Assembly: GCA_950295325.1 (NCBI GenBank)
Contig: OX485806.1
Location: 32,488,001-32,552,000, forward strand
Source: Polytrichum commune
Taxonomy: Eukaryota; Streptophyta; Polytrichopsida; Polytrichales; Polytrichaceae
Direction of reading: 5' to 3'
Length of the DNA stretch: 64,000 nucleotides
Each line of letters starts with the position of its first letter. The first letter of the stretch is position 1. The notes below the pieces were generated by a model. That model was given only the letters and a program-made list of their open reading frames with translations, was not told where the DNA came from and did not search any database. A program made the position numbers and the translations under genes. Shown piece after piece: positions 48,501-60,057 of this stretch.

Positions 48501-51147
48501 CATTCATATTCATTTCTTGAAGATGAGGTAACCATTTTGAAGTGGCGCTAATGTGGCACCATTTTTTCACCAAATTTTGAAATCATATTAGTAACTTTAA
48601 GAAGTATTCCTCCTAATTCGAAAACCCCATTTTCAAGCATGGGTCCAATCTTGAGACTTCAAGCAATGTCATTTCTTAAAGGGCGTTTTGGATGTCAAGT
48701 TTATGAGACCTTGAACCTAATGTAATCTAGTCCTTAGGACATCCTACCTTCTGCTTATGAAGTTAGTGATGATCACTAGATGACAATAAATTGAACCCCC
48801 ATTCAAATGAAAGTGTAACTTAATTCTCTCTGGAAACCAAATCGGAGGTCGGCATAATTGTGGGAGGTAGTGAAGTTTGAAGAAGGGGACTTGACCTGAT
48901 CATGTCTTCTTTTCTCTTTTTTTTCTTCTTTTTGTCTATAACCATAAGTTGACTTTTGTTTTGTAAACGTATTGGTGTGAACGCGAAAAATTTGTCACTT
49001 TTACACTATTTTTTTCATGTTGACATACTATTCTCATATTTGATTATTTCCCAAAAGTTTGCATATTTTTATGTTCTATTTATAGAATCTCAAGATATAG
49101 AGGTCAATAAAATCCAATCATACAACATTCAAAATGGATGAATGTGATAATGACCACATTCCAAACATATCATCAATACATTGATTTTATTGTGAAGATA
49201 TGGCTTACAGTACATGTGTCGTGAATAAGTGAAGCCAACAAAAATGCCATCAACTATCATTCCAATATCCCCCCCCCCCAATCAATTGTTTGTTGTTCTC
49301 CCTCTTTAATTTGACATGTTTGGTTGTGCAAGAAAGTGCCGTATTATCGAGGGTTTTCAAGAAAATTATCTATTTTGATGTAAAATAATTTTTGTATATA
49401 CAATAAAGACACACATATAAGGAAAAAAAATGCTATTTTGCATAATTATGGTCACAACGTCATACAATATGGAGTTTAAGAAAATATGGTCCTATGATGA
49501 TGTCTTCACCATATCACACACTACAAAAGTAAGATTCTATTGTCTTTTGATGATGTTTGTTGGTGTTGGAAATTAACATCTTGTTCAATTTATCCATAAA
49601 AGGATGCATGTTCATGACATCTTAACTGAAAACTCCGAAGAATGTTACACTGCAAAGTTTGATAGTAATTGGGCATACACATGGGCTAAGGAAGCTTGAT
49701 TATTGGAATTGGCCAATCATCACATCATTCTCCTCCATGGGCTCTACATTCAAATCTAAACCCAAATGGACTTCTCTACCCCATGCCAAATCTACTAACT
49801 CATCTATGCCTTCAACAAATCTCTCCCATCACAACATTCAAGATTAAACCTACGTTGTGAGACTGATCTTTGCAATTGCAATCAATCAATCGCAAAATTC
49901 AAGTGATTAATATACATGGATATGAATTATCGGCAATTATCACTCCCCTACCCCAACTCCAGATTTAAGCCTAATATGGAGAGGAGTTCTTCAGATACCA
50001 AACACCACCTCACCACCAAAAAAACTTGAAAATTTCCCCACAAAGATGTTACTAAGATTCCAACACCTACCGCTAGAATCTTCCAATACACATGAATGAA
50101 TCCCCCTAACCCCACCAACAGTCTTCATAACTAACAAAACCTCTACCCTTTAAACACCTTCACCGACTCTCACCTATCAATTAGTGTAAGTAAGCCACCT
50201 CCACCCAACCTTCAAACAAAACTCAGGAGGAAATTTGTAACAACTACTTAGGCTTACTTGAATCTTCTTCAATTATGCTTCAACATCCACATATGGAACC
50301 AAGGTTTAAAAGAAATAACTTGAGTTTAAGTTAAGCTAACCCATCGATGATCATGATTCATGTTCTTCTTCTAATTCATTTTGTACTTGGAGCATCACCC
50401 CAATCCCAAGGCAAATCCTTAGTGTGAGTCCCACCACTTATGCACATTAATTATCTCTATTACATGACAAATCAAGCCTAAAAAATGTTGTATTATGAGC
50501 ATCATAGTCATAATATGGGGGTAAGTTAGCACTAGAAAGTTCGGTCGACGGGGTAATCGAGGCGAGACTGCTCTATTTCTTTCTCATTAGTGGGAATTTT
50601 GTGGCAGACCTAAACACTAGTCAACCCATTATATGTAGAGTAGACATACCTATTTCCAATTACCCCCCCCCCTTTCCCAATCTTAATGCATAGTGTCCCC
50701 TAAAGTTGTGAAGTTCCACACATGTAGCCATCATTTCTAACACGATGAAAAAAAGCCGTGAAGTTTCACACATGTCGATGTCATATTCGGCATAATTGAT
50801 AAAGAAGTTAGAAGGGCACGGATTTGGGTTCCTTGACAAGGGCATTTATTGTACTCAAGTTTTCGTCTCTCAATTATCATAAATATGTTGACCTTTGCTA
50901 TGAATATGGGTTAAGAGAATATTGCCTTCAAATTTTGATGGTAATTTCAAAACTTGGAAATAACTTTGAGTTTTTTTTGTTAAACGTTGTGATACCAATC
51001 TCCAAACCCTGGGAAAAATCGCTGTAGTATTGGAGATGTACTACACTTACGCGAAATTGCTTTAGTTAGTGGAAATGGGTTTGTCTACTCTAAGCTCTTC
51101 GTAACTTTAAATGAGAAATTTTTGACTCAAGTTGATGGGTCGTAATT

Positions 51148-51279
51148 GGTAACTTTTCTAACTAGCCCACTCCTCCTTGGATATGGAACGAGCATTTAGT
51201 ACAAGTGTTGGTTAGCAATTCCAAATCAAGGCCATAGTTATTTTGAGAAAAAAGTTATTAAGAGCTCATCATGTGTCAA
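51148..51279 (-). repeat. Dispersed repeat family A, copy 4
   Basis: Inverse complement of copy 1, with CTAACTAGCCCACTCCTCCT, GGCCATAGTTATTTTGAG and TTAAGAGCTCAT. Confidence 0.7.
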
Positions 51280-51819
51280 AGCCTTTTTTGAAAGTTGGGT
51301 GAAAGTTTTGGGACCTCCTTTTTCCACCCCTCAAACTTCAAGAGAAATTTAGGATCTAAAATAGGGTATGTACATGGGACCCACTATCTTAAATCCCGAC
51401 TTGACCTATGCAACGCTAGCTTGGCCCACTCATCTTAATAGGACAAGCTATAAAGCCGACTTTTAGTAGCCCAACACTACTATTGTGTATGACAAGTTAA
51501 GCATTAAGAAAATTTAAATAACTTTGTGTTGATTCTTGTAAACTGAAGGTTTGGGATGAAACCTATAATCTCTAATGTACCATTGTTGTAAGTCTAAAAA
51601 AAATGGAAAACAATGAAAATAGGTTGATTCGGGTAGAAAGTGTGGCTTAAATCTGTGGAATGTTTTTTCGAGTAGAGGAAATGATGAGAAATGTAAGTTT
51701 GTTTCATAATTTCATTTCATGAAAACAATTGGTTACATTTTCCCAAGGAGGCAAGTAAGTCAAACCCCTACTTGTACAGTAAAGTCTCCTTGATTTGAGC
51801 ATCAAAATATTTTACTTTG

Positions 51820-52045
51820 CATCAGTGTCCAGGGAGATTTTTGGGCATAATCGGTTGAGATCCTAGTGTTTGCCAGCCCAACCTGTTACATGTTGACATC
51901 TTTTGGTTTTTATATGTTAGTTTGAGGTGTATTCTCTAAATTCCTCTAAAATGATCGGTAATTTTCCTGAAGTCTTGAACTTCAATGGGTTAACTCTTGA
52001 ACTCAACCAGTTCATCTATAACTCTCTGTCGGTTCTCTCTATTCA
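51820..52045 (+). repeat. Dispersed repeat family B, copy 2
   Basis: Contains GAGATTTTTGGGCATAAT, GATCCTAGTGTTT, ATCTTTTGGTTTTTATA, TTCCTCTAAAATGAT and CTTGAACTTCAA in the order seen at 19345-19590. Confidence 0.7.
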
Positions 52046-53296
52046 TTGATTTGCATGCAAATGCACACAAACTGGTTAACTTAATGGCACCCAATAGTGA
52101 TCTTAAGTGGTGTGAAACATGACATATGTGCCCAATCACTATATCCGACCTACCATTACATCCTTTTTGGGCCACCACTTTTACAAGTAACCATTTTGGG
52201 TCCACACAAAAAGCATTCTACTCCTAGTCTAGTGCACAGTTGTGGTTGTTCTCCATTTTCCATTTCACTACCTTTGTACTTGTCAATTCGTGCGATTTGC
52301 TTGCTGAGTACATTCTCATGCCACGTCAACTTTTGCACGTGTTCCACGCAACCACTATGTGACATGTGGCACCTTCCCTTGAGAAATATATATTGTTGAA
52401 AATGTCAAGGGTGCTCAGGTATGCTATTCTTCTAGTTCAACATAAGTGTTATTCTTCTAGAGTATGGCGTGTTCTCGAGCTGTAGAATAGGTAAGCTTAG
52501 GTGATTGGGACCTCCATGGAAACTATGGTTGGTCGGTCCTTGTTGTGGAATAAGTCATTGTACCACTTAACTAGAATGATTTCCTCTTCACAAGACATTA
52601 TTTATCTTAGCTTGTTCAGGGTCTTTAACCCTTAAATGCAACCTGAAATGCGTTGCCACCTAATATTCTAGTGGGGTTTGCGATCCACTAGGTGGCAATC
52701 TACGTGCATGGAAAGGTATTTATTGGTGTAGGTTGGTATCCACTATCATGTGCGCCAAAATAACATGTAAAAACTTCATACTCCAAGCATGTAGGATTTT
52801 GGGTTATGTTGGCATTGCTTGTTTTGGTAGGCGATTCCATGTGTTGCTCAAATGTAGAAGCCATATTTAGGAGCCAATATTTTCCACATATAATGCCCAA
52901 TTTAGGTGGGGTTAATTTTCTTTTCTTAGGACAAGATGACGGTTGTGCATAACTTGACCACGTCATTGAGGCGATGTGAACGCCTCCCGTGTGGTCGGGG
53001 GCTAGGAAGATCTCTGCCGTTGATTGCGATCTAACAAATCTAACTGCTCCTATGTTGTCCTAACTTCTGGCTTCTCTTCCCCTCGGGTAGAGCTCCAAAA
53101 AGTACACGTTGAATGAAATCTCCGCCTCCATCCACTCACAAATCTTGGATGAAAATTTTCACGCAAAGTCCTTCATTAAAAGGACTTGCAAAGGAGATGA
53201 TGTAAGGGGTTCAAACTCCCACCTCAAGGGTACTAGCCATCAACTCCAAGCCCCTTTTGATGATCAACCTTGAAATGAAATGAATTTTAACCGGTT

Positions 53297-53395
53297 GTAT
53301 GAGAGCATTTGTGTGGGATTTTGAAGGGTCCCCCTAGGTTCCTAATGAAGGGACCCTATGGGAACCTTCAGAATCCCACACAAATGCTCTCATAC
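53297..53395. repeat. 99-bp imperfect hairpin with 46-base arms
   Basis: Left arm starts GTATGAGAGCATTTGTGTGG and the right arm ends with its exact complement. About 38 of 46 positions pair, the outer 24 perfectly, around a loop of about seven bases. It could be a small foldback element or a small-RNA precursor. Confidence 0.85.
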
Positions 53396-55097
53396 GATGG
53401 GATGAATAATCAACCATTTGTCTTGCAAATATGATCTTTCATCCACCAAAATTTTATCCGTCGGAAGATTTTTTTCAGGCTGCATGAGCAGTTTCATAGA
53501 CCGTAGGATGGGGCTTTGTGAATGGATGGCTTGGATGTGGTTTGCCCACGACCACACACCCTCCATTCATAGTGCCTCGGTGACATGGATAACTTGACCG
53601 GATGGACTTGGAAAAATAAACTTAGTGCACATGTTGCTTGCTCCATGAAAAACGGGAAATCTTCCAAAATGACCTCATTTGGCCCCTCCATAATTGAGGG
53701 TGACATACTTCATCTAAATTTGCTAAAAAAAACCAAAGTTTTGAGAGTAGCTCATTTGTCACCCACATGACATATTAAGGCAAAGTTGCCAACTTTCTAA
53801 AATTTGTGGCATGGGCGAAGTGGTCATGAACAAAAAAAAATCATAGTTTTCTCTAGTTGCCCCCCAGGATGAAGGCCCTATTCATATGCTAAATTGACCT
53901 AGCTATTGTGGTCCGATTGGCTTAACATGTTCACAAAAAACATATATGATAGTCTAGTTCACATCCGTACGGTTGGATTTGAAGAAAACATAATCTATTT
54001 TTCTACATAATAGAAAATTTCAGCATTGGTGCTGGAGGTACCCGAAAATGGAACGCGAAGGCTTGAGCGTTTAGGGGTTAAAGCCAATTTTGGTGTCAAA
54101 TTGATAAACTAAAAGTGACCTTCAAGTTGCAAATTATTTCACTTTTTTATGCTAGATGAAGGAGGAGGTATGTTTCCTCTTGTGCAAGATTTTATGGTAG
54201 GTATGTAAACTCCCCCATGGCAATCAAGTCAAGAGGTTTTGTCGACATGTCTATTCCTAAGTAGATACGAGGGAACCCAATATCATCCGTCATTGATGAC
54301 CCTTCTTCTATGGCATGACTAATGGGCTTGTGTCACCTCGAATTGGTTGTAGTGGGCACTAAATACCTACTAGTTGTTCCATTGCTCAATAGATTGGGCC
54401 CCTACATGCCATGAGAGGGCTTCTCACATCCAATACCTAGTTCTATGGTTTATTAGGAACGCATGTGAAACACAATGAACTATTTCATATACTTGGAACT
54501 TATTCTTTTTTAGTTTGATTGACTGCATAAATAACTTCAAAAGCCTTGCATTATCTAGTGGAGTTTGATTGGAATAAATTGGCCCTCAACTTGTTGGGGG
54601 GTTTGTTTTAATTGAAGCCGTTTTCATCCAAGATGAATGAATTTACATAAGACGTTATATACCCCAAGTTGTAATTGAAGTGTGAACTCCCATTGGAATA
54701 TACTTGAGGTAATCTAATGGTCCCATGTTTGGAAAATGCCTTTGGGCTTGCGATTCAACACAATTAGAGACAACTGGTCATTCAAACGACATCTTTGTGA
54801 ACCTTATTGACAAGTATTGCGAATGAAATGAGAGGCTTCTAAAGACATAGACGACACCAACCGCTAGTGATGGCGTGGAGGGTTGACAAGGCTTCACTAA
54901 GGCTTATGAATTTAATATAATTTGTATGGCTTGTGGGAAGTGGTCGACACAAGGTCGGGAAATTAAATGTCAATAGATCAATAGAAGGGTGGGATGAATC
55001 ACAAGGCCTCATCACGCACATAAGAGGGTTTCTTTGTGTATACAAGGAGCACATATTATGAAGTCATGAATTCATGTCTCAAGTGGACAAGATTCGG

Positions 55098-55119
55098 AAC
55101 CCTAAACCCTAAACCCTAA
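55098..55119. repeat. Interstitial telomere-type repeat (AACCCTA, three copies)
   Basis: Three consecutive plant telomere units followed by AGCTT. No adjacent gene start is recognised. Confidence 0.85.
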
Positions 55120-55240
55120 GCTTCCACCTTGAGATGTTGCATCATCTCCAAGTGGCATTCACGGTGTAGGAAAGAAACACACAACTAAGCCCTCGAATGC
55201 CACATAGAGAATGGATGTTGTGGATCGTGATTACAAGTGT

Positions 55241-55297
55241 GATCACACAAACACTCGAAACACACATTGCAATGTGATTTCGAGTGTTTCTGTGATT
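55241..55297. repeat. 57-bp near-perfect palindrome
   Basis: The left half has CACAAACACTCGAAA and the right half TTTCGAGTGTTTCTGTG, meeting at CATTGCAATG with almost no loop; about 25 of 29 positions pair. Confidence 0.8.
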
Positions 55298-56699
55298 GCT
55301 TTCTGTTCATTTTCTAATCAGTTTGAATGTGTATGAATACTTTGTGAAAGTAGAAAGTATTAAATGAAATATTATAAACTCAACATATTAAAAAGAAAAC
55401 CACTCATTTTAGTTCCATTTTAGAATGACAAAGACCCTTTCAATGGTAAGTCACAAATTTTTTAACCTCATTGCAAATGAGTGTTTTGTAATATTTTGAT
55501 TTCCAAGTTAATTACATGTTTCATTGACGGTTTCACTTAGAAAATGAAATCCTAGTTAGTTGTTTATCTACTCAATGAAAGTGAACACATGTATTGGATT
55601 TTGGACCTTTAAAGATGAAGTGCACTCAATATGGGTTATTTGGACAAGTGGCCTCCAAGAATGCAAGGGCTATTTTATTTTTCGAAGTTGGGCGGGGTGG
55701 GTATATAGCAATTTTCGGTCAAGATTTGATTTTTTTTTGTTTAGGATGTTGCATGGAGGTGTCGAATCGTAGGCCCTGGTCCATATATATCCACCTCCCC
55801 CTGAAAGTTCGTGGGATGGTGGGGGGGGGGATGTGGTTTAACGTTTGCCCAAGAAAGCCAACGAGAATGGTAGTGCCCTAGACCTCATGTTATTGAAGTG
55901 GGCCCACACTAATGGGACTCACTACATGTTTAGTTTAGAACCCACTTGTATCGAAATCAATCACAAAGCCATTTCTTGCAAGGTTCAACATGTGACGTGG
56001 TTTGGGGTTAAATTCATGTGCATTTGAAAGGTAAGGTAGATGGGTATGAAGTGGCTTGTTTTCTTAATTGGACCCTTAGTATTCAATTGGTATATGGTTT
56101 GGTGAGGATCAAAGTGACAACATCATAAAGACACATGCTTTTGAAGAGATTGAATGACGTCGTCAAATATCAATAACTACTCTACACTCAATAATGAACA
56201 CACAATTGGGAGGACCTATGTATCTAGTTAAAAAATTGACAACACATGCACTTCCGATAACCATAACTAAAACAGGGGAGGTCCGATATTCAATCCGATT
56301 TTTGCAGATGTTTCATTGTAGATTTGCTAGTGCAACATGAGTTTTGTTGTGCAAAATCTAATCCAAAGGAGCTGGAGAACATGGACAACATTCCAAACAA
56401 CACCCACCTACCTGAATAATAATAAAGTAAGCTCATGAGGGACAGGTGACTGAGGAGCGTGAGAGACTGAGCTGGCACAGAAGAAAGAGGTTAAATTTGG
56501 GCGAAGCTTGATCCTGCGACCGCTATGATTGCACGGTGCACCCTCCACTTGCCAATTAGCCCGCACAGAAGAAGTCTGAGGATGTCATAATAAACCCCTG
56601 CAAATCCACTGAGAGTCTGAGACCTCATCTCCGAATTCATTATTGGATTCCCTTCCCTTCTTAAATTGAACAGGCTAAGCTGCCAGAAAGAAAACACTT

Positions 56700-57115
56700 T
56701 CTTTTTGTGCCTCAGGCCGGGGAATGAATGATTTCGGCACGTAATTAGACTGGGTGCTGCTAAAAGAGGATTGGGATCATTCCGGGGGTTTACGTGAGTT
56801 CTGGGTCGGTGGGTGAGGTTCAGGTCTGCTGTTTGCCGTTTTAGGCGAACGAGTCAACTTTTCTTTGAATGTCTGCGTGTTTTTGGGGTAAGTTTACTGT
56901 GTAAAATGATGTGATTGGGGTTTTTTATGTGGATGCAATTTGCTCATCTTTTGCAGTGGGATTCATTCGAGCCCGATACAAGGGTTGGGACCCTGAATTT
57001 TGGGGTTGTGATGAAAAATGCCAGGAAACACGTCGGTGTGAAAAGAAAGCTAGTCGGAGTTGGTATTTTGGGGAGTTGCCGTGACGTTGCTGAAGAAATT
57101 TCGAGTGTTGGAGGG
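56700..57115 (+). other. Possible SEC5 5'-UTR exon and promoter region
   Basis: Base composition becomes less AT-rich here. A donor-like GGAGG/GTAAGG at about 57115 could pair with the acceptor at 60015-60016 just before the SEC5 ATG, making 57.1-60.0 kb a 5'-UTR intron. This is inference from splice-site patterns only. Confidence 0.3.
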
Positions 57116-57399
57116 TAAGGTAACGTAAGGTCATCACAATTTTTTGATTTTGTTTTTGTTGTCTTGGGTTAGCTCTCTTCTCATTTTGTTTGGCCTACGG
57201 ATGTGAGCTTAGTCCAGGAAGTCGCTCTGTGTTGCGCGCAAATGAACAAAGATTCAGGGTATTAGTTTGCAGATTCTTGGTTAATTTGGGTCAGTCCCTG
57301 CTCTCGCATGAATTTGTGAAGGGAGGATAGAGTGACCTATGGTATTGCTTCCAGGGGGTGTATGTAAAGGATGTGAAGGGTTACAACTTAGTAGCGATT

Positions 57400-60057
57400 T
57401 AATATTTTTCATCTTGTTGCTGGATTCCCTGGCAACAATAGATGCAAAATAATCTTGTCGAAGCTGGTGGGGTATCTTGAAATGACAATGGTTTCAATCT
57501 AAGAAAGGAAGATGTGATTCTCTAGAAGTGGGATGATGGCGAGTAGAGATAGTACATTTTGTTGACTACCAATCGTGGATCACACAAGTTTATATCTGTA
57601 TGGAAAAGGGTATAAAGGGATAGTTGTGATTTGGTCTTTTTGACCTTGTTGATGGATTCTCTGGCAACAAATCAGAAGCAATTAATCTTATGTAAGCTGG
57701 TGGGTTAGATGGAAATGACGATGATTTCAATCTAAGACACCAAGATGCGATTCCGGCTAGTCGAGTTGCAGCCTTTTGGTTTCGGTGTAGAGGATCATCG
57801 TTTTGGCTTAATTTGGGGAAAGTCGAAACCTCCCCAGCGATTTCTATTCTTTTATGGCATTTCGCAGAACACCATCTGGGGCCACTTCGTCGTATGTCGG
57901 AGAGCTTGCTTATGGGATTTTCGTATTGTAAGCCGAGTCAAGGGAGCTCATGAAGGGTTGGTAGTGATTTGGTCAATTTCATCTTGTTGCTGGATTCTCT
58001 GGCAACAATCAACAGAAGCCAACAACCTTGTCTAAGGTTGCGGGGTAGCTTGAAATGACGATGATTCAATCCAAGGACCAAGATGTGACTTCCTAGAGGT
58101 GATGATGGCGATATTGTACTTCTGTTGAACCGCAATCCTGCGTTACACAAGTTGCATCAGCATTTGGTTTCGGTGTGGAGGATCATCATCTTTTGGCTTA
58201 AATTTGGATTAAATCTTCCCTCCCCAGCGATTTGTACCCTTTGTGAAGAAAGGCCTAGGTTGACCTATCTTGCTTCCGCTGGGTAGAGAGGAATGTCTCC
58301 ACCGATTAACAGCAGCTGATGAAGGATGAGTGTTGATTGTTCTTGTTCATCTCGTGGCTAGATTTTCTGGCAACAAATCAGAACTAGACAATCTTGTCTA
58401 AGCTGGTGGGTTAGCATGAAATGACGATGATTTCAATTTAAGGAACCAAGATCTGATTCCCTAGAGAAGTGGAGTAGTACATTTGTTGATCCCCAATCCT
58501 GCGCCATACAAGTTGCGGCAGCCTTTGGGTTTCGATGTAGAGGATCATCAGTTTGGCTTAATTTGGGCTAAAAACCTCCTCCAACGATTCCTACCCTTTC
58601 TGCATTTCGCACAACACCATTTGGGGCCTCTCTGTCGAATGTCGGAGAGCCTGCAATCTTATCTAAGCTGGTGGGTTAGCTTGAAATGACAACGATTTCA
58701 ATCTAAGATACCAAGATGTGATTCTCTAGAGGTGGGATGATGGCGAGTGGAGATAGAATATTTGGTGGACCCCAATCCTGCGCCGCACAAGTTGCCGCAG
58801 CCTTTGGTTTCATATACAGAATCATCATGGCTTAAGTTGGGGTAAGCCAAAACCACCCAGCAATTTCTACCAATCCCGTATTTCGCCGCATGTTACTTGG
58901 AGATCCTGCTCATTCAATGTTTTCTCCTTCCGGACCTGCGCAGGTAGCTGTGGTGCAATCTGAGGTAGAACCAAGATCTGATTTCTTAGAATTGGGATGG
59001 CGAGTCGGGAGTATTACATTTGTGCCGTTGGTTTCGGTGTAGAGAGGATCATCGTCTTGGCTTGAATTGGGCTGCGATCTTGTCTTAGCTGGTGGTCAGT
59101 TGAAATGACGATGACTTCCACCTTGAAAACAAGCTCTGATTTCCCAGAGGTGGGATGGCGAGTGGAGTAGTGGGATGTTGGATAGCCTGCTTATTGGAGT
59201 TTCATTTGGTTTCGTTTCGTGGTGCAATTTGAGGTGGAGCCAAGATGTGATCCCCTTCGGTTCCATGTATAGGATCATCGTTTTGGCTTAATTTGGGTTA
59301 AGCTAAAGTCTCCCCAGCAACCTGTACCCTTTCTGCATTTCGCCGCATCCCACCCATTAAATTCCTTTCCTCCCACCTTGCGCAGATTGCTGCTGTGGTG
59401 CAATCTGAGGTGCACCCAGCATGTGATTCCTTAGAATTAAGATGGCGAGTCGCGAGTAGTACATCTGTGCCATTGGTTTCGGTGCAGAAAGGATCATCGT
59501 TTTGGCTTAATTTGGGCTATTCCAAAACCTCCCGAGCAATCTCTACCTTTCTGCATTTCGCCGTGTGTCACTTCGATAGCCTGCTCATCGTAGAGTAGTG
59601 TATTCGTTCAACCTCAATCCTGCGTCATATTTCCAGGTTGCCGCAGCTTTCGATTTCCATGTAGAGAGGATCATCGTTTTGGCTTAATCTGGGCTAAGCC
59701 AAACCCTTGCTGCATGTCGCCGCATGTCACTCGGACATCATGCTCATTCGATGCTTTCTCCTTCCGGCTTCAAATGACGATGATATCCATCTAAGAAACC
59801 AAGATGTGATGTGATTCCTCGAGGTGGGATGTTGGCGAGTGGAGTAGTACAATCATCAATCCCACAAGTTGCCGCAGCATGTGGTTTCGGTGTAGAGAGG
59901 ATCATCGATTTGGCTTGATTCGGGCTAATCCAAAACCTCCCGTACGATTCCCACCCTTCCTGCATGTCTTATCGGACATCCTCCTCATTTGATTTTTTTC
60001 CTCCCACCTTGCGCAGGTTGCTGTTGTGGTGCAATTTGAGGGGTAGCCGCCATAGCC
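57400..60057 (+). repeat. Degenerate tandem array directly upstream of the SEC5 start codon
   Basis: Nine copies of a block with GAGGATCATCGTTTTGGCTT at about 57790, 58178, 58537, 58820, 59040, 59264, 59483, 59660 and 59895, spaced 170-390 bp. Associated blocks are CTGG(C/A)AACAA, AAATGACGATGATTTCAATC, CCAAGATGTGATTC, AGGTGGGATG-TGGCGAGTGGAGTAG and GCATTTCGCCGCATG. The last unit runs into the SEC5 5'-UTR, and two earlier units contain versions of the same acceptor and UTR sequence. Confidence 0.88.

Larger units (their letters stand above)
45552..56700. other. About 11 kb without a recognised gene
   Basis: The first few hundred bases are the STN8 5' flank. The rest is AT-rich and repeat-like. 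Related blocks recur, for example TTCATTGGCA(C/T)CTAATTAGGC at about 46730 and 47212, and TATGG(C/T)(C/T)CACACTATAC at about 46515 and 47453. Two family copies, two hairpins and a telomere-like run are listed separately. Open frames are short and unrecognised. Confidence 0.6.

Noticed and set aside
53210-53240. tRNA B-box-like GGTTCAAACTCCCACC
   Set aside because: The T-stem does not pair properly and no A box or acceptor stem is visible at the right distance.
56915-57118. Short plus-strand frame upstream of SEC5 as a protein gene
   Set aside because: It opens with TTG, is only 67 codons and is unrecognised; a 5'-UTR role is more plausible.
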